Origin: an uncultured Elusimicrobiales bacterium
GTDB lineage: Bacteria; Elusimicrobiota; Elusimicrobia; Elusimicrobiales; Elusimicrobiaceae
Direction of reading: 5' to 3'
DNA length: 64,000 nt
NCBI GenBank assembly: GCA_944324675.1
Contig: CALUXE010000003.1
Location: 149,089-213,088, forward strand
Shown: positions 53,268-62,138 of the stretch, in pieces
Numbering within the stretch: position 1 is the stretch's first letter
Layout of the letters: each line of letters starts with the position of its first letter
Notes under the pieces: generated by a model
Databases searched by the model: none
The model's input: only the letters and a program-made list of their open reading frames with translations
What the model was told of the DNA's origin: nothing
Made by a program: the position numbers and the translations under genes

Positions 53268-53699
53268 ATGTCCTATATCGAATCACAAATGGGGCCGAAA
53301 GAAAAAATTATTTTTCGCGGACAAATACACAAAATTGTTTTTTGGTTTCCCGCTGTTTGTACCTTGCTTTGGCTGTTTTGCATCCGTCATGCATTTTGGG
53401 CTTTGGTGTTGATCGCATTATGGACGTACTGTATACTGAAGTACGTATTTACCGAAGCGGCGGTCACCAGCCGGCAGCTAATCGCCAAACAAGGTATTAT
53501 CTCTGTGGACAGCGCCGCTGTGGAATTGTCGGCGATTGAAGGTGTGCGCGTTTATATTCCGTTGCTGGGACGTATATTGGGTTATGGAACGCTGGTGGTA
53601 AGCGGCCGCGGCGGTCAGAAAATAGGTATTCCATATTTAACGGCTCCGGAAGTTTTTAAAAGGAAACTATACCAAGCGGTTGAAATGAGCAAAAATTAA
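53268..53699 (+). CDS. Membrane-bound PH-domain protein
   Basis: 143 residues. Two hydrophobic segments (about residues 24-60) are followed by a bacterial PH domain (FTEAAVTSRQLIAKQGIISV, then VELSAIEGVRVYIPLLGRIL, GYGTLVVSGRGG). This resembles the YdbT/bPH2 family. The membrane role is unknown. It follows the nuclease-like gene by 1 base and has GGAGGAG ahead. Confidence 0.85.
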   Translation: MSYIESQMGPKEKIIFRGQIHKIVFWFPAVCTLLWLFCIRHAFWALVLIALWTYCILKYVFTEAAVTSRQLIAKQGIISVDSAAVELSAIEGVRVYIPLLGRILGYGTLVVSGRGGQKIGIPYLTAPEVFKRKLYQAVEMSKN

Positions 53700-53796
53700 A
53701 AAGAACGCCGTGCTTCCTGTTCCGTGTCCCCCGCTTTGCTTGGCAAGGGGGACCATTTTGTCTGTATATGTTACAATGAGCGGAAAAGGGGTGCAC

Positions 53797-54510
53797 ATGA
53801 AATTGAAATTTATTGTTTTTTCCGTTAAACGCAAAGATTTAAAACTCGTCAGCGATTGGTCCGAAATTAAAAGTTATATGAAACAGGGCTATCTCGGCTA
53901 TTCGGAAAAGGATGTGGAAACTCTGCAGGCTTGCTGGGTTTTGCCCGCCGTGCAAAAACTTATTAAAAAAGCCAGAAAAGAATTGGCATTGCCCGCACGC
54001 GGTCTGTCCTGGGAGAAAACTGGAAAATTTATCCAAATCATGAACAAAGATCAGCGGGCTTTTTTTAAAACTTTCACAGGCAAAACACTGGGCACTTATT
54101 TTAAGGCGGAAAAAGAAAAAATCAATTTTACCATACATCCTCTGCTGCGCCGTCATTTGCCTTTTCTTATTCTGGGCGGTTTTGTTACTCCTTTTACTTC
54201 CGGGATCAGCCTGTCTGAAGAAGAGGGGGCGGTAAATATCGTGATTCGCAGGAGGATAACTGTTCATCAATTGCAGGAATTTATTAAATTAAACAAGGGG
54301 TACTTCGATGACGCTTTATCCTTATTGCCGGCTTTTGATTTGGATCTTTCCAAAGTGGATAAGAATATATTAAAGCATTCGAAAATAGGGCCGACAAAAC
54401 TGTCTAAAATGCCGCAGATGCCTTCGGATCCCAATTTGATCAGTAAGCGTAAAAATTATGTCGGCAAAAAAATAAAAAAGATTATTTCTCTTCTTCCCTC
54501 AAAAAGTTGA
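53797..54510 (+). CDS. Protein of unknown function
   Basis: About 237 residues from ATG 53797, which has GGGG nearby; an earlier in-frame ATG at 53776 overlaps the predicted -10 (TG-T-TACAAT, 53769-53777). Mainly helical in the first half (WVLPAVQKLIKKARKELALP), with a mixed segment (HLPFLILGGFVTPFTSGISL) and a basic C-terminus (KNYVGKKIKKIISLLPSK). No motif recognised. It lies between the PH-domain gene and the packaging module. Confidence 0.65.
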   Translation: MKLKFIVFSVKRKDLKLVSDWSEIKSYMKQGYLGYSEKDVETLQACWVLPAVQKLIKKARKELALPARGLSWEKTGKFIQIMNKDQRAFFKTFTGKTLGTYFKAEKEKINFTIHPLLRRHLPFLILGGFVTPFTSGISLSEEEGAVNIVIRRRITVHQLQEFIKLNKGYFDDALSLLPAFDLDLSKVDKNILKHSKIGPTKLSKMPQMPSDPNLISKRKNYVGKKIKKIISLLPSKS

Positions 54511-54583
54511 CCAACTTTTTCTCCTCGCGTTTTTAAAAAAAACTTGTTAAACTGTCTGCACCTCATAAATAAGGAGGATGCAG

Positions 54584-55924
54584 ATGGAAACTGTTGATAT
54601 AGATAAACTAATACCCTATCGGGGAAATGCGCGTTTGCACAGTGAAGCGCAGGTGGAAAAGATTGCCAGAAGTATCAAGACTTTTGGCTTTACAAATCCT
54701 TTGCTGATTGATGAAAACAACGTCGTTTTGGCGGGACATGGGCGTTTAGCGGCGGCCCAAAAACTGGGCCTCTTGCAAGTGCCGGTGATCCGTCTGAATC
54801 ATTTAAGTGAAAAAGAAAAGAAAGCCTATGTCTTGGCCGATAACCGCCTGGCGGAGAAGGCGTCTTGGGACCAGGCCCAGCTGACTGTGGAGTTAAAGGG
54901 ATTGTCTGTAGGTACGGACTTTGACCTGTCTTTAACGGGTTTTGAGACTCCAGAAACAGACTTAATTCTCTATGGTCAAGGTCCCGCGGACAAATCTGAG
55001 GTGTTGGATGATTCTGTTTGCGTTCCACGGCGTGTCCAGCGCGGAGATGTATGGATGTTGGGCAAACATAAACTGCTTTGCGGAAATGCCTTGGACCCAG
55101 CATCACTTTCCCTGTTGTTGGGAGAAGAGAAAGCCGATATAGTGCTGACGGATCCCCCTTACAATGTGAAAATTGCCGGTCATGTCTGTGGAAATGGGCG
55201 GGTCAAACATCCGGAATTTGCTATGGCAAGCGGCGAAATGAATGAAAGCGAATTCCAGCACTTTTTAGTCCGCATTTTCCATAATTTGTGTGCTTTTAGC
55301 AAAGATGGCTCCTTGCATTTTGCGTTTATCGACTGGCGGCATGTTCACATTATGCTGGAGGCCGGAGGGCAAGAGTATCAGGAGCTTAAAAATATTTGTA
55401 TTTGGGTCAAGGACGCGGGCGGCATGGGCAGTTTGTATCGATCTCGCCATGAAATGGTGTGTGTATTTAAACACGGTACAGCGGTGCATTGCAACAATGT
55501 GGATTTGGGAAAATACGGGCGTTACCGTACCAATGTATGGGAATATCCCGCTGTCCGCGTACAAAGACGTTTGAGCAAAGGTGAGCCCCGGCTTCATCCA
55601 ACGGTAAAACCGGTGGGGCTTTTGACGGATATTTTACTGGATTGTTCCCGACCGGGTGAAATTGTGTTGGACGTGTTTGGCGGGAGTGGATCCACCCTAT
55701 TGGCGGCGGAGCGTACAGGGCGTAAGACAAGGTTGGTGGAGCTTTCCGCCAATTATTGCGATGTTATCCTGTATCGGTACGAAAAAGCCGGGGGAAAGGA
55801 TATTAAATTGATTCGGAGGAAAAATAATGAAAATACGCAGGAAAAAACTTTCTCAAAAGCCGGAAGAAAAAAACTCTGCATACGCCGTCGGTTACGGCAA
55901 GCCACCACAACACAGCCGGTATAA
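54584..55924 (+). CDS. ParB-like nuclease / DNA methyltransferase fusion
   Basis: About 446 residues from ATG 54584; AAGGAGG lies seven bases ahead. Residues 1 to about 110 are a ParB/Srx-type domain (VDIDKLIPYRGNARLHS, VLAGHGRLAAAQKLG). The rest is a DNA-methyltransferase with DIVLTDPPYNVKI as catalytic motif and DVFGGSGSTLLAAERTGRK for SAM binding. Such fusions are widespread in prophages next to terminase genes, where they may protect DNA or mark packaging. It overlaps the DUF5681 gene by 98 bases in another frame; its extreme C-terminus is basic. Confidence 0.88.
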   Translation: METVDIDKLIPYRGNARLHSEAQVEKIARSIKTFGFTNPLLIDENNVVLAGHGRLAAAQKLGLLQVPVIRLNHLSEKEKKAYVLADNRLAEKASWDQAQLTVELKGLSVGTDFDLSLTGFETPETDLILYGQGPADKSEVLDDSVCVPRRVQRGDVWMLGKHKLLCGNALDPASLSLLLGEEKADIVLTDPPYNVKIAGHVCGNGRVKHPEFAMASGEMNESEFQHFLVRIFHNLCAFSKDGSLHFAFIDWRHVHIMLEAGGQEYQELKNICIWVKDAGGMGSLYRSRHEMVCVFKHGTAVHCNNVDLGKYGRYRTNVWEYPAVRVQRRLSKGEPRLHPTVKPVGLLTDILLDCSRPGEIVLDVFGGSGSTLLAAERTGRKTRLVELSANYCDVILYRYEKAGGKDIKLIRRKNNENTQEKTFSKAGRKKLCIRRRLRQATTTQPV

Positions 55925-56258
55925 GCCGGGCCAGTCCGGCAATCCCAAGGGCCGTCCGCGCGGGAGTAAAAGTAAAGTTAATATTTTGAGAGAATTGTTG
56001 GCGCAAAAAGTCACGGTTACCCAGCAGGAGAGAAAATATCGAATGAACAAATTAACGCTTATCTTGCTGACTTTGGTAAATAAGGCGGCTTCTGGAGATT
56101 TACGCGCCGTGTCCGTATTGCAGCCGATGCTGGACAGTATGGAAAAAGAAATTTCAGAAAAAGCCCAGCTAAGCGACGAGCTGCCAGCTTGTGACAAAGA
56201 AATTTTGGAGGAATATGTCAGACGAACGAAAAGTACTTCATGCCGTTCTTCGCAGTGA
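55827..56258 (+). CDS. DUF5681 protein (small-terminase-like)
   Basis: 143 residues with CGGAGG ahead of the ATG. The family motif is YKPGQSGNPKGRPRGSKSK near residue 32. Such proteins are encoded just before the large terminase and are probably its DNA-recognition partner. The C-terminus (about 44 bases) overlaps the terminase gene. Confidence 0.85.
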   Translation: MKIRRKKLSQKPEEKNSAYAVGYGKPPQHSRYKPGQSGNPKGRPRGSKSKVNILRELLAQKVTVTQQERKYRMNKLTLILLTLVNKAASGDLRAVSVLQPMLDSMEKEISEKAQLSDELPACDKEILEEYVRRTKSTSCRSSQ

Positions 56259-57687
56259 TTTTAAGTCGTTTTGCCTTAAGGTGTTTCAAGAAGTCTCTCC
56301 TGGAACAAAGTATTTAGATAATTGGCATATTGATGTCATTTGTGACAGAATCGAGTGTCTTAGAAACGGCGGACAAAACCGCCTTATCATTAATCTTCCC
56401 CCGCGGTATATGAAATCCATTATTTGTTCGGTAGCTCTGCCTGCATTTTTGCTTGGGCATAAGCCACAGGAAAGGATCCTTTGTGTTAGCTATGCCGATG
56501 AATTGGCGCTTAAATTGGCGTTGGATTGTCGGAAAGTAATGGAGAGCGGCTGGTATCGGGCAGTTTTTCCCCATACTCGGCTTTTGAATGCCAAGCGTGG
56601 TGTAGCGGATTTTTTAACTACAAGCGGTGGCGGGAGGTTCTCAACTTCGGTGGGAGGCGCGCTGACGGGCCGCGGGGGAAATTGGCTGATTTTGGATGAC
56701 CCCCTAAAACCGTCGGATGCTATGTCTGACGTGTTGCGGGAAAAAACGAACGAATGGTATGGAAGCACTCTCTATTCCCGGTTGGATGATAAAACGAACG
56801 GGAAAATTTTAGTAATTATGCAGCGGGTGCACCCGCGGGACTTAACAGGTTTTCTTTTAGAGACAGATGCCAGTTTTTCCTCATTGGTATTGCCTATTAT
56901 TGCAAAAGAGAGAGAACAATGGTATGTAAAAAATCCATTGGGCGAGGAAATCGTTTTTGAAAGGAACGCCGGCGATCCCTTGCATTCAGCGAGGGAAGAT
57001 TTGGAGCAAATTAAGCGTACGAAAGAAAGTGTCGGATCTTGGATTTTTGCTACTCAATATCAGCAATCCCCGCAGGAGCCTGACGGTGGAGTAATAAAAA
57101 AAGACTGGCTGAAATTTTTCAATATGGCGGATTTAATGGAAAGGGCACGCACCGGGCAGCGTAAATTTTGTTTAGCCCAAAGCTGGGATACCGCTTCCAA
57201 AATCGGCGAAGGCAATGATTATTCCGTCTGTATCACTTATTTGTGGGACTGCGAAAAAAGGATTTATGTTCTAAATGTATACCGGGAACGTCTGGAGTTT
57301 CCCGCTTTAGTTCGTAAGGCTAAAGAGCTGGCTACGCAAAGCCGCCAAACATACGCCTGCTTTTACCCTTTTATTCCAGATATTTTAGTGGAGGACATGA
57401 ACAGTGGCGTGGGATTGGCACAGGAGTTAAAAAGTTTGTGGGGAGGTAAAATCAAAACAATCCGCCCGATCCAAGATAAACAAACCCGTTTGAAAGCGGC
57501 TTCTCATTTGCTTGAGAACGGCAATTGCCGTTTCCCAGATGACAACCCACCCTGGTGGCCGGCGTTTGAAAGGGAGTTGCTCCTATTTCCCAATGCCAAA
57601 TACGACGATCAATGTGATGCTCTTTCCCAGTTGTTGGCTTATGAAATGACGGAACGAAAAGATCTGTCTTGGCTGCCGTATATTTAG
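56215..57687 (+). CDS. terL: Phage terminase large subunit
   Basis: About 490 residues from ATG 56215 (TGGAGGAAT ahead). It is a Terminase_6-type packaging motor: the ATPase has INLPPRYMKSIIC (Walker A-like) and WLILDDPLKPS (Walker B), and the nuclease domain has SWDTASKIGEGNDYSV, DILVEDMNSGVG and a DDQCDALSQLL motif. It would cut and pump DNA into a capsid. No portal, capsid or tail genes are in the window, so it may serve a helper phage's head or be a remnant. Confidence 0.93.
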   Translation: MSDERKVLHAVLRSDFKSFCLKVFQEVSPGTKYLDNWHIDVICDRIECLRNGGQNRLIINLPPRYMKSIICSVALPAFLLGHKPQERILCVSYADELALKLALDCRKVMESGWYRAVFPHTRLLNAKRGVADFLTTSGGGRFSTSVGGALTGRGGNWLILDDPLKPSDAMSDVLREKTNEWYGSTLYSRLDDKTNGKILVIMQRVHPRDLTGFLLETDASFSSLVLPIIAKEREQWYVKNPLGEEIVFERNAGDPLHSAREDLEQIKRTKESVGSWIFATQYQQSPQEPDGGVIKKDWLKFFNMADLMERARTGQRKFCLAQSWDTASKIGEGNDYSVCITYLWDCEKRIYVLNVYRERLEFPALVRKAKELATQSRQTYACFYPFIPDILVEDMNSGVGLAQELKSLWGGKIKTIRPIQDKQTRLKAASHLLENGNCRFPDDNPPWWPAFERELLLFPNAKYDDQCDALSQLLAYEMTERKDLSWLPYI

Positions 57688-57707
57688 GTTATCTCATCTG
57701 CTCTGCT

Positions 57708-57770
57708 GTTTAGAATATAAAGCTAAACTTATAAATTGACATGCTAAAATAATTAGTTTATAATCTAAAC
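57708..57770 (+). promoter_or_regulatory. Operators and promoter of the HTH-RM operon
   Basis: A consensus promoter, TTGACA (57736-57741), 17 bases, TATAAT (57759-57764), is flanked by palindromes: GTTTAG/CTAAAC (57708-57728, spacer 9) and GTTTA/TAAAC over the -10 (57756-57770). The CTAAAC half-site repeats 42 bases apart. This fits autoregulation by the HTH protein, as in C-protein-controlled restriction systems. Confidence 0.7.
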
Positions 57771-57799
57771 AGAGACTCTAATATTTCCATGGTTAATTT

Positions 57800-58009
57800 A
57801 TGACAATATCTGTACAGATCAGAATGCTTTGTGCCAGACTAAATATTTCTATGGCTGAGTTAGCTAGAAGATTGGGTTGCTCCCCTCAAAACTTAAGTGC
57901 CAAGATGAAAAGAGAAAGTTTTACAGTTGCGGAACTAGAACGGATTGCCGATGTTACTTCGACTGTTTTTTCTAGACAATTTGTTTTGCCGAATGGAGAA
58001 AAGTTTTAA
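57800..58009 (+). CDS. Small HTH regulator (controller-like)
   Basis: 69 residues with a Cro/CI-type helix-turn-helix (MAELARRLGCSPQNLSAKMK near residues 18-37). Its size and position right before a methyltransferase gene fit a controller (C) protein that times restriction after methylation. No strong ribosome site is present; a leader of about 29 bases is predicted. It is 2 bases from the methyltransferase. Confidence 0.8.
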   Translation: MTISVQIRMLCARLNISMAELARRLGCSPQNLSAKMKRESFTVAELERIADVTSTVFSRQFVLPNGEKF

Positions 58010-58011
58010 TT

Positions 58012-59106
58012 ATGAAGAAAAAGAACCAAGGAACTAAACAGCCAAATACTTTTCGTCTGGGAGAGCTTTTTTGCGGACCGGGGGGACTAGCCTACGGAGC
58101 TGTCACTGCGTCTATCGAAGACAAATCCTTTAAAATCATCCATGAATGGGCGACTGATTATGATAAAGATACCTGCAATACCTATATTCATAATATATGT
58201 CCTAAAGATCCTAACAGTGTTTTTCATGAGGATATCCGCAAGCTGAATTTAAAGAAACTGCCTGAAATTGATGCCCTGGCTTTTGGCTTTCCATGCAATG
58301 ATTACAGCGTTGTCGGAGAGCAAAAAGGGATGACTGGCATATATGGCCCATTATATTCCTATGGAGTGCAGGTTCTAAAATTGTATCGGCCCAAATGGTT
58401 TTTGGCAGAAAATGTGGGGGGGCTGCGGAATGCAAATGAAGGAAAAGCTTTTGCCAAAATAATGGAAGAACTGAAAAATGCCGGATATGTGATAACGCCT
58501 CATTTGTATAAATTTGAACAATATGGGGTGCCTCAGGCACGTCATCGTTTGATTATTGTGGGGATTCGCAGTGATATTAAAGATGTGGTATATCAAGTAC
58601 CATCACCAGAGCCATATGCTAAGTTAGACAATACATGCCGGCATGCACTGGAGGTGCCGGTGATTGCTCCTGATGCCCCCAATAATGAACGCACCAAGCA
58701 GTCTGATACCGTAATTGCTCGTCTAAAGTATATTAAGCCTGGGCAGAATGCTTTTACTGCGAATCTTCCTCCAAATCTGCGCCTGCATGTTACTGGCGCC
58801 CGCATCAGCCAAATTTATAAAAGGCTGGACCCGGACAAGCCTGCTTATACTGTAACAGGAAGCGGCGGCGGAGGGACACATATATATCATTGGAAAGAAC
58901 CCCGTGCTTTGACTAACAGAGAACGTGCCCGGCTGCAAACCTTTCCTGATACTTATGAGTTTCTTGGAAGCAAAGAAAGTGTACGGAAACAAATAGGTAT
59001 GGCAGTTCCATGTCGGGGAGCCCGTATTATTTTTGAAGCTATTCTGCGCAGCTTTGCTAAAATTCCTTACAAATCAATTAAAGCTAATATTCGGGAAGAG
59101 GTATAA
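58012..59106 (+). CDS. C5-cytosine DNA methyltransferase
   Basis: 364 residues. Motif I is LGELFCGPGGLAYG, motif IV with catalytic Cys is FGFPCNDYS (the common form is PCQxFS), motif VI is ENVGGL, motif VIII QARHRLIIVGI, and IX-X RERARLQTFPDTY to IGMAVPCRGA. Target recognition lies in between. It methylates cytosine C5 and should protect the host against the following nucleases. Vsr nearby supports repair of T:G mismatches from deaminated 5-methylcytosine. Confidence 0.93.
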   Translation: MKKKNQGTKQPNTFRLGELFCGPGGLAYGAVTASIEDKSFKIIHEWATDYDKDTCNTYIHNICPKDPNSVFHEDIRKLNLKKLPEIDALAFGFPCNDYSVVGEQKGMTGIYGPLYSYGVQVLKLYRPKWFLAENVGGLRNANEGKAFAKIMEELKNAGYVITPHLYKFEQYGVPQARHRLIIVGIRSDIKDVVYQVPSPEPYAKLDNTCRHALEVPVIAPDAPNNERTKQSDTVIARLKYIKPGQNAFTANLPPNLRLHVTGARISQIYKRLDPDKPAYTVTGSGGGGTHIYHWKEPRALTNRERARLQTFPDTYEFLGSKESVRKQIGMAVPCRGARIIFEAILRSFAKIPYKSIKANIREEV

Positions 59107-59108
59107 AT

Positions 59109-60068
59109 ATGTTTTACAGTTCCAATTTGCGGGATACTGTTTTGCTGGATCCTCTTTCTTTAGCCCCAGATACATTAAAAATTGTATCTGGATACGCTTC
59201 TGATACAATGCTCTCTTGGCATATTACCCGTATAGCAGAGCAATACCATGTGCCTTTGAAGATTCTTTTAATCGTTGGTATGTGCCGTTCAGAAGGAATG
59301 AGCGAACCCCTTCATAAGGGTTTTAAGGAACTGATGGAAAATAACAATTTGCCCAATCATTCAAAGGCGGTATGTCAGTATGTCTATGAAGGGGCGCCCG
59401 TTCACTCCAAATTGTATTTATGGGAAAAAGACGGTGTTCCAATAAAAAGTTTTATCGGATCTGCCAACTATACTCAGGCGGCTTTTTTCGGCGGCCGAAG
59501 AGAGGTCATGGCGGAATGTGATCCAACTTCTTCTCAAGAATATTTTTCCAATATAGAAAGCAATAGCATTTACTGCAATCATGCAGAAATCGGAGAATAT
59601 GTTACTTTTTATACGCCTTCCAGCATTTCTAATTTTGCAAGGGATTTTTCTCAAGGCATGGTTAATTCAGGTTTGGAGCATGTAACTCTTTCCTTGCTAA
59701 CATATAAAGACGAGGTAGGGGAAAAATCCGGCCTGAATTGGGGTCAAAGAGAAGGCAGAGAACCAAATCAAGCATACATTCCGTTGCCGGCTAAAATTGC
59801 CCGAACAGGTTTTTTCCCAGTATTTCAACAGCATTTTGCAGTAGTAACTGATGACGGAAAACAATTAATTCTGCGGGTAGAACAACAGAATGATAAGGCG
59901 ATCACAACACCGCTTAATAATTCTTTGCTCGGAGAGTATTTCCGTGGCCGATTAGGTGTTGCTAATGGAGCGTTTGTTTCTAAACAAGATTTGCTGAATT
60001 ATGGCCGGACTGATGTGACTTTCTACAAAATTGATGATGAACAGTTTTTTATGGATTTTTCTGTTTAG
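59109..60068 (+). CDS. PLD-family restriction endonuclease, NgoFVII-like
   Basis: 319 residues with GAGG ahead of the ATG. It has a phospholipase-D-type HxK motif, PVHSKLYLW, followed by KSFIGSANYTQAAFFG, as in the RE_NgoFVII family (no metal needed). NgoFVII relatives cut GC-rich short sites next to a C5 methyltransferase gene, as here. The target of this one cannot be read. It starts 2 bases after the methyltransferase. Confidence 0.82.
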   Translation: MFYSSNLRDTVLLDPLSLAPDTLKIVSGYASDTMLSWHITRIAEQYHVPLKILLIVGMCRSEGMSEPLHKGFKELMENNNLPNHSKAVCQYVYEGAPVHSKLYLWEKDGVPIKSFIGSANYTQAAFFGGRREVMAECDPTSSQEYFSNIESNSIYCNHAEIGEYVTFYTPSSISNFARDFSQGMVNSGLEHVTLSLLTYKDEVGEKSGLNWGQREGREPNQAYIPLPAKIARTGFFPVFQQHFAVVTDDGKQLILRVEQQNDKAITTPLNNSLLGEYFRGRLGVANGAFVSKQDLLNYGRTDVTFYKIDDEQFFMDFSV

Positions 60069-60089
60069 CGGCATATACAGGAGCCAAAT

Positions 60090-61643
60090 ATGATGAACTA
60101 CTGGTGGGTAACACGGCCTAAACGCCGTTTAAATTCTGTTCCCGAGGTATTGGGAACATTGGCAGAGGTTTCTTTAAATCAGGAGTGGAGAGGGCAAAGA
60201 AACACACATTTAGATTTGGAAGACGCTTTGGAGAAAGCCGGTTTAAAACGTTTAGGAGAAAGACGAGATCAGACCGGCGGTGGAGCCAGAACCTATCAAG
60301 CTTGGATTTTCAGCCTTGGGCTGATTTTTATACAAGAATCTACAGGTCAGATGAAATTGACTCTGGCAGGAGAGGCAATAATGAATGGAGCCTCTCCTGT
60401 ATCAGTTTTGAAAAATCAGATTCTGAAATATCAATTCCCTTCCGCCTTTTCTATTGGAAGGGGGGTGGATGTTTCCAGACGGTTTCGTCTGCGGCCTTTT
60501 GTGTTTTTGCTAAAGTTGCTGAGTGATCCGCAAATCGATTTTTTAACTGAAGAAGAAATTGGAAAAGTTGTTATTGTGGAAGCCGAGAGTGAGACCGAAA
60601 GATGCTACCTTTCTGTCCGAGATAAGATATTGGATTTTAGGGAAAGAGGCGACCGCTCCTTACCGGAAGATTTTTTTCAGCGATATGCTCCTCGCAGGGG
60701 AGTCGTTAGTCCAGCTCATCCTTTTAGCCATCTTTTAGATATTGCAAATACTTGTGTGAACTGGCTGGAATATACGCAGTTGGCCAAGCGGGATGACGAT
60801 AGAAAGTTGCGGATCTTGCCTGAAAAGACAGACGAAGTGAAAAACATCCTTGCCAATTTGCCGCTTATGATTGGACGCCCGGAAGAACAAGAAGTCTTTC
60901 AGCGGAAATATGGCTTGGATCCGAATCATCAGCGAGATAACCGTAATCTGATTGGCACGCGGACGATTACACTGGAAATGTTGGCAGAGCAAAAAATCCG
61001 TCAGGCTTTTGTCAGCGAAGCTTTAAAAACCCCAATTGCTTTTATTTCAGATGACCTTGTACAGCAAATATCAGAAAAAACAGGATTGGCTGTAAAACTG
61101 ACAGAAGAAACATTGAGACGTTTATACCCGCATGGAGCCATTGGAGCTTTTATGAGCGAGTATTTTGAGATGGCTTTTCGGGGCAGAGAAGATGCGGCGG
61201 ATTTTGAGAAAGCTACAGCTGCGTTATTTAAAGATATATTTGGCTTCTATACAGAATATATTGGGCCGCAGGGGCTTACTCCAGATGTTCTTCTGTTGTC
61301 TGATCAAGCCGGCTATTCGGCTATTATTGACAATAAAGCCTACAGCAAATATAGCATTTCTAATGATCACCACAATAGAATGGTCCAAAACTATATTGGC
61401 GGCTTAAACCGGTATTATGCCGGGGCCCTTCCGCTTGCATTTTTTACATATATAGCCGGTGGATTCGGAACGAATATTGACAGCCAAATTGTCAGTATCA
61501 GCAAGGAATCCGGAGTGCATGGGAGTGCTGTGTCTGTGGCTAATCTGATTAAAATGGTAGAAAATCATTCTGAATATAACCATCAGACCCTTCGGAATCT
61601 TTTTTCTTTAGACAGACAAATTCTTCTTGGTGACTTGAAGTAA
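60090..61643 (+). CDS. Restriction endonuclease-like protein (AlwI family)
   Basis: 517 residues with CAGGAG ahead of the ATG. The N-terminal NYWWVTRPKRRLNSVPEVL and overall length resemble AlwI-type enzymes. The likely active site is GLTPDVLLLSDQ with AIIDNKAYSKYSI, a PD...(D/E)xK variant with Asp at the second acidic position. It lies between the PLD nuclease and vsr, so this operon has two restriction-like nucleases for one methyltransferase. One may provide recognition or act as a nickase. Confidence 0.7.
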   Translation: MMNYWWVTRPKRRLNSVPEVLGTLAEVSLNQEWRGQRNTHLDLEDALEKAGLKRLGERRDQTGGGARTYQAWIFSLGLIFIQESTGQMKLTLAGEAIMNGASPVSVLKNQILKYQFPSAFSIGRGVDVSRRFRLRPFVFLLKLLSDPQIDFLTEEEIGKVVIVEAESETERCYLSVRDKILDFRERGDRSLPEDFFQRYAPRRGVVSPAHPFSHLLDIANTCVNWLEYTQLAKRDDDRKLRILPEKTDEVKNILANLPLMIGRPEEQEVFQRKYGLDPNHQRDNRNLIGTRTITLEMLAEQKIRQAFVSEALKTPIAFISDDLVQQISEKTGLAVKLTEETLRRLYPHGAIGAFMSEYFEMAFRGREDAADFEKATAALFKDIFGFYTEYIGPQGLTPDVLLLSDQAGYSAIIDNKAYSKYSISNDHHNRMVQNYIGGLNRYYAGALPLAFFTYIAGGFGTNIDSQIVSISKESGVHGSAVSVANLIKMVENHSEYNHQTLRNLFSLDRQILLGDLK

Positions 61644-61649
61644 TATTCT

Positions 61650-62063
61650 ATGGATAACCATTCTGCTTTGGAACGCAGTTATAATATGTCACGTATTAAA
61701 AGTATTAATACGAAACCCGAGGAATTAGTGCGCAAGTATTTGTTCCGTGAAGGATTCCGCTATCGGAAAAATGTACGCAATCTTCCTGGGTGTCCTGATA
61801 TTGTTTTAGCTAAATATCATACGGTAATTTTTATTAATGGATGTTTTTGGCATGCGCATAAAAATTGTAAAAGTTTTGTTTATCCAAAATCGAATCAAAC
61901 GTATTGGAGAGATAAACTGAAAAGGAATCAGGAAAGAGATCAAAAGAATAATCTGTTGCTTAGGCGACAAGGATGGAAAGTTTTAATCGTTTGGGAATGT
62001 GAACTAAAGCCTAACATGAGAGAAATAACGTTATCCAAATTATGTTCTGATATTAAAAATTAA
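61650..62063 (+). CDS. vsr: Very short patch repair endonuclease Vsr
   Basis: 137 residues with the family pattern MSRIKSINTKPEELVRKYLF, the catalytic PGCPDIVLAKYHTVIFINGC and FWHAHKNCKSF, plus a Zn-binding CxxH group. It nicks T:G mismatches that result from deamination of 5-methylcytosine, so it lowers the mutation cost of the C5 methyltransferase in the same operon. Last gene of the RM operon. Confidence 0.94.
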   Translation: MDNHSALERSYNMSRIKSINTKPEELVRKYLFREGFRYRKNVRNLPGCPDIVLAKYHTVIFINGCFWHAHKNCKSFVYPKSNQTYWRDKLKRNQERDQKNNLLLRRQGWKVLIVWECELKPNMREITLSKLCSDIKN

Positions 62064-62078
62064 TTTTATATTTTATTC

Positions 62079-62138
62079 TTGACTTCTCTCCCTATAGTAA
62101 GCGTATATGTAGGTACGTTAAAACTATAGGGAGGAAGT
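62079..62138 (+). promoter_or_regulatory. Promoter and 11-bp palindrome before the recombinase operon
   Basis: TTGACT (62079-62084) with a weak -10 (TATATG, 19 bases away, or TATAGT inside the repeat). A perfect 11-bp inverted repeat, CTCCCTATAGT (62088-62098) / ACTATAGGGAG (62123-62133), ends in the ribosome site AGGGAGG of the next gene. It can act as a DNA operator or, if both arms are transcribed, hide the ribosome site. Confidence 0.6.
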
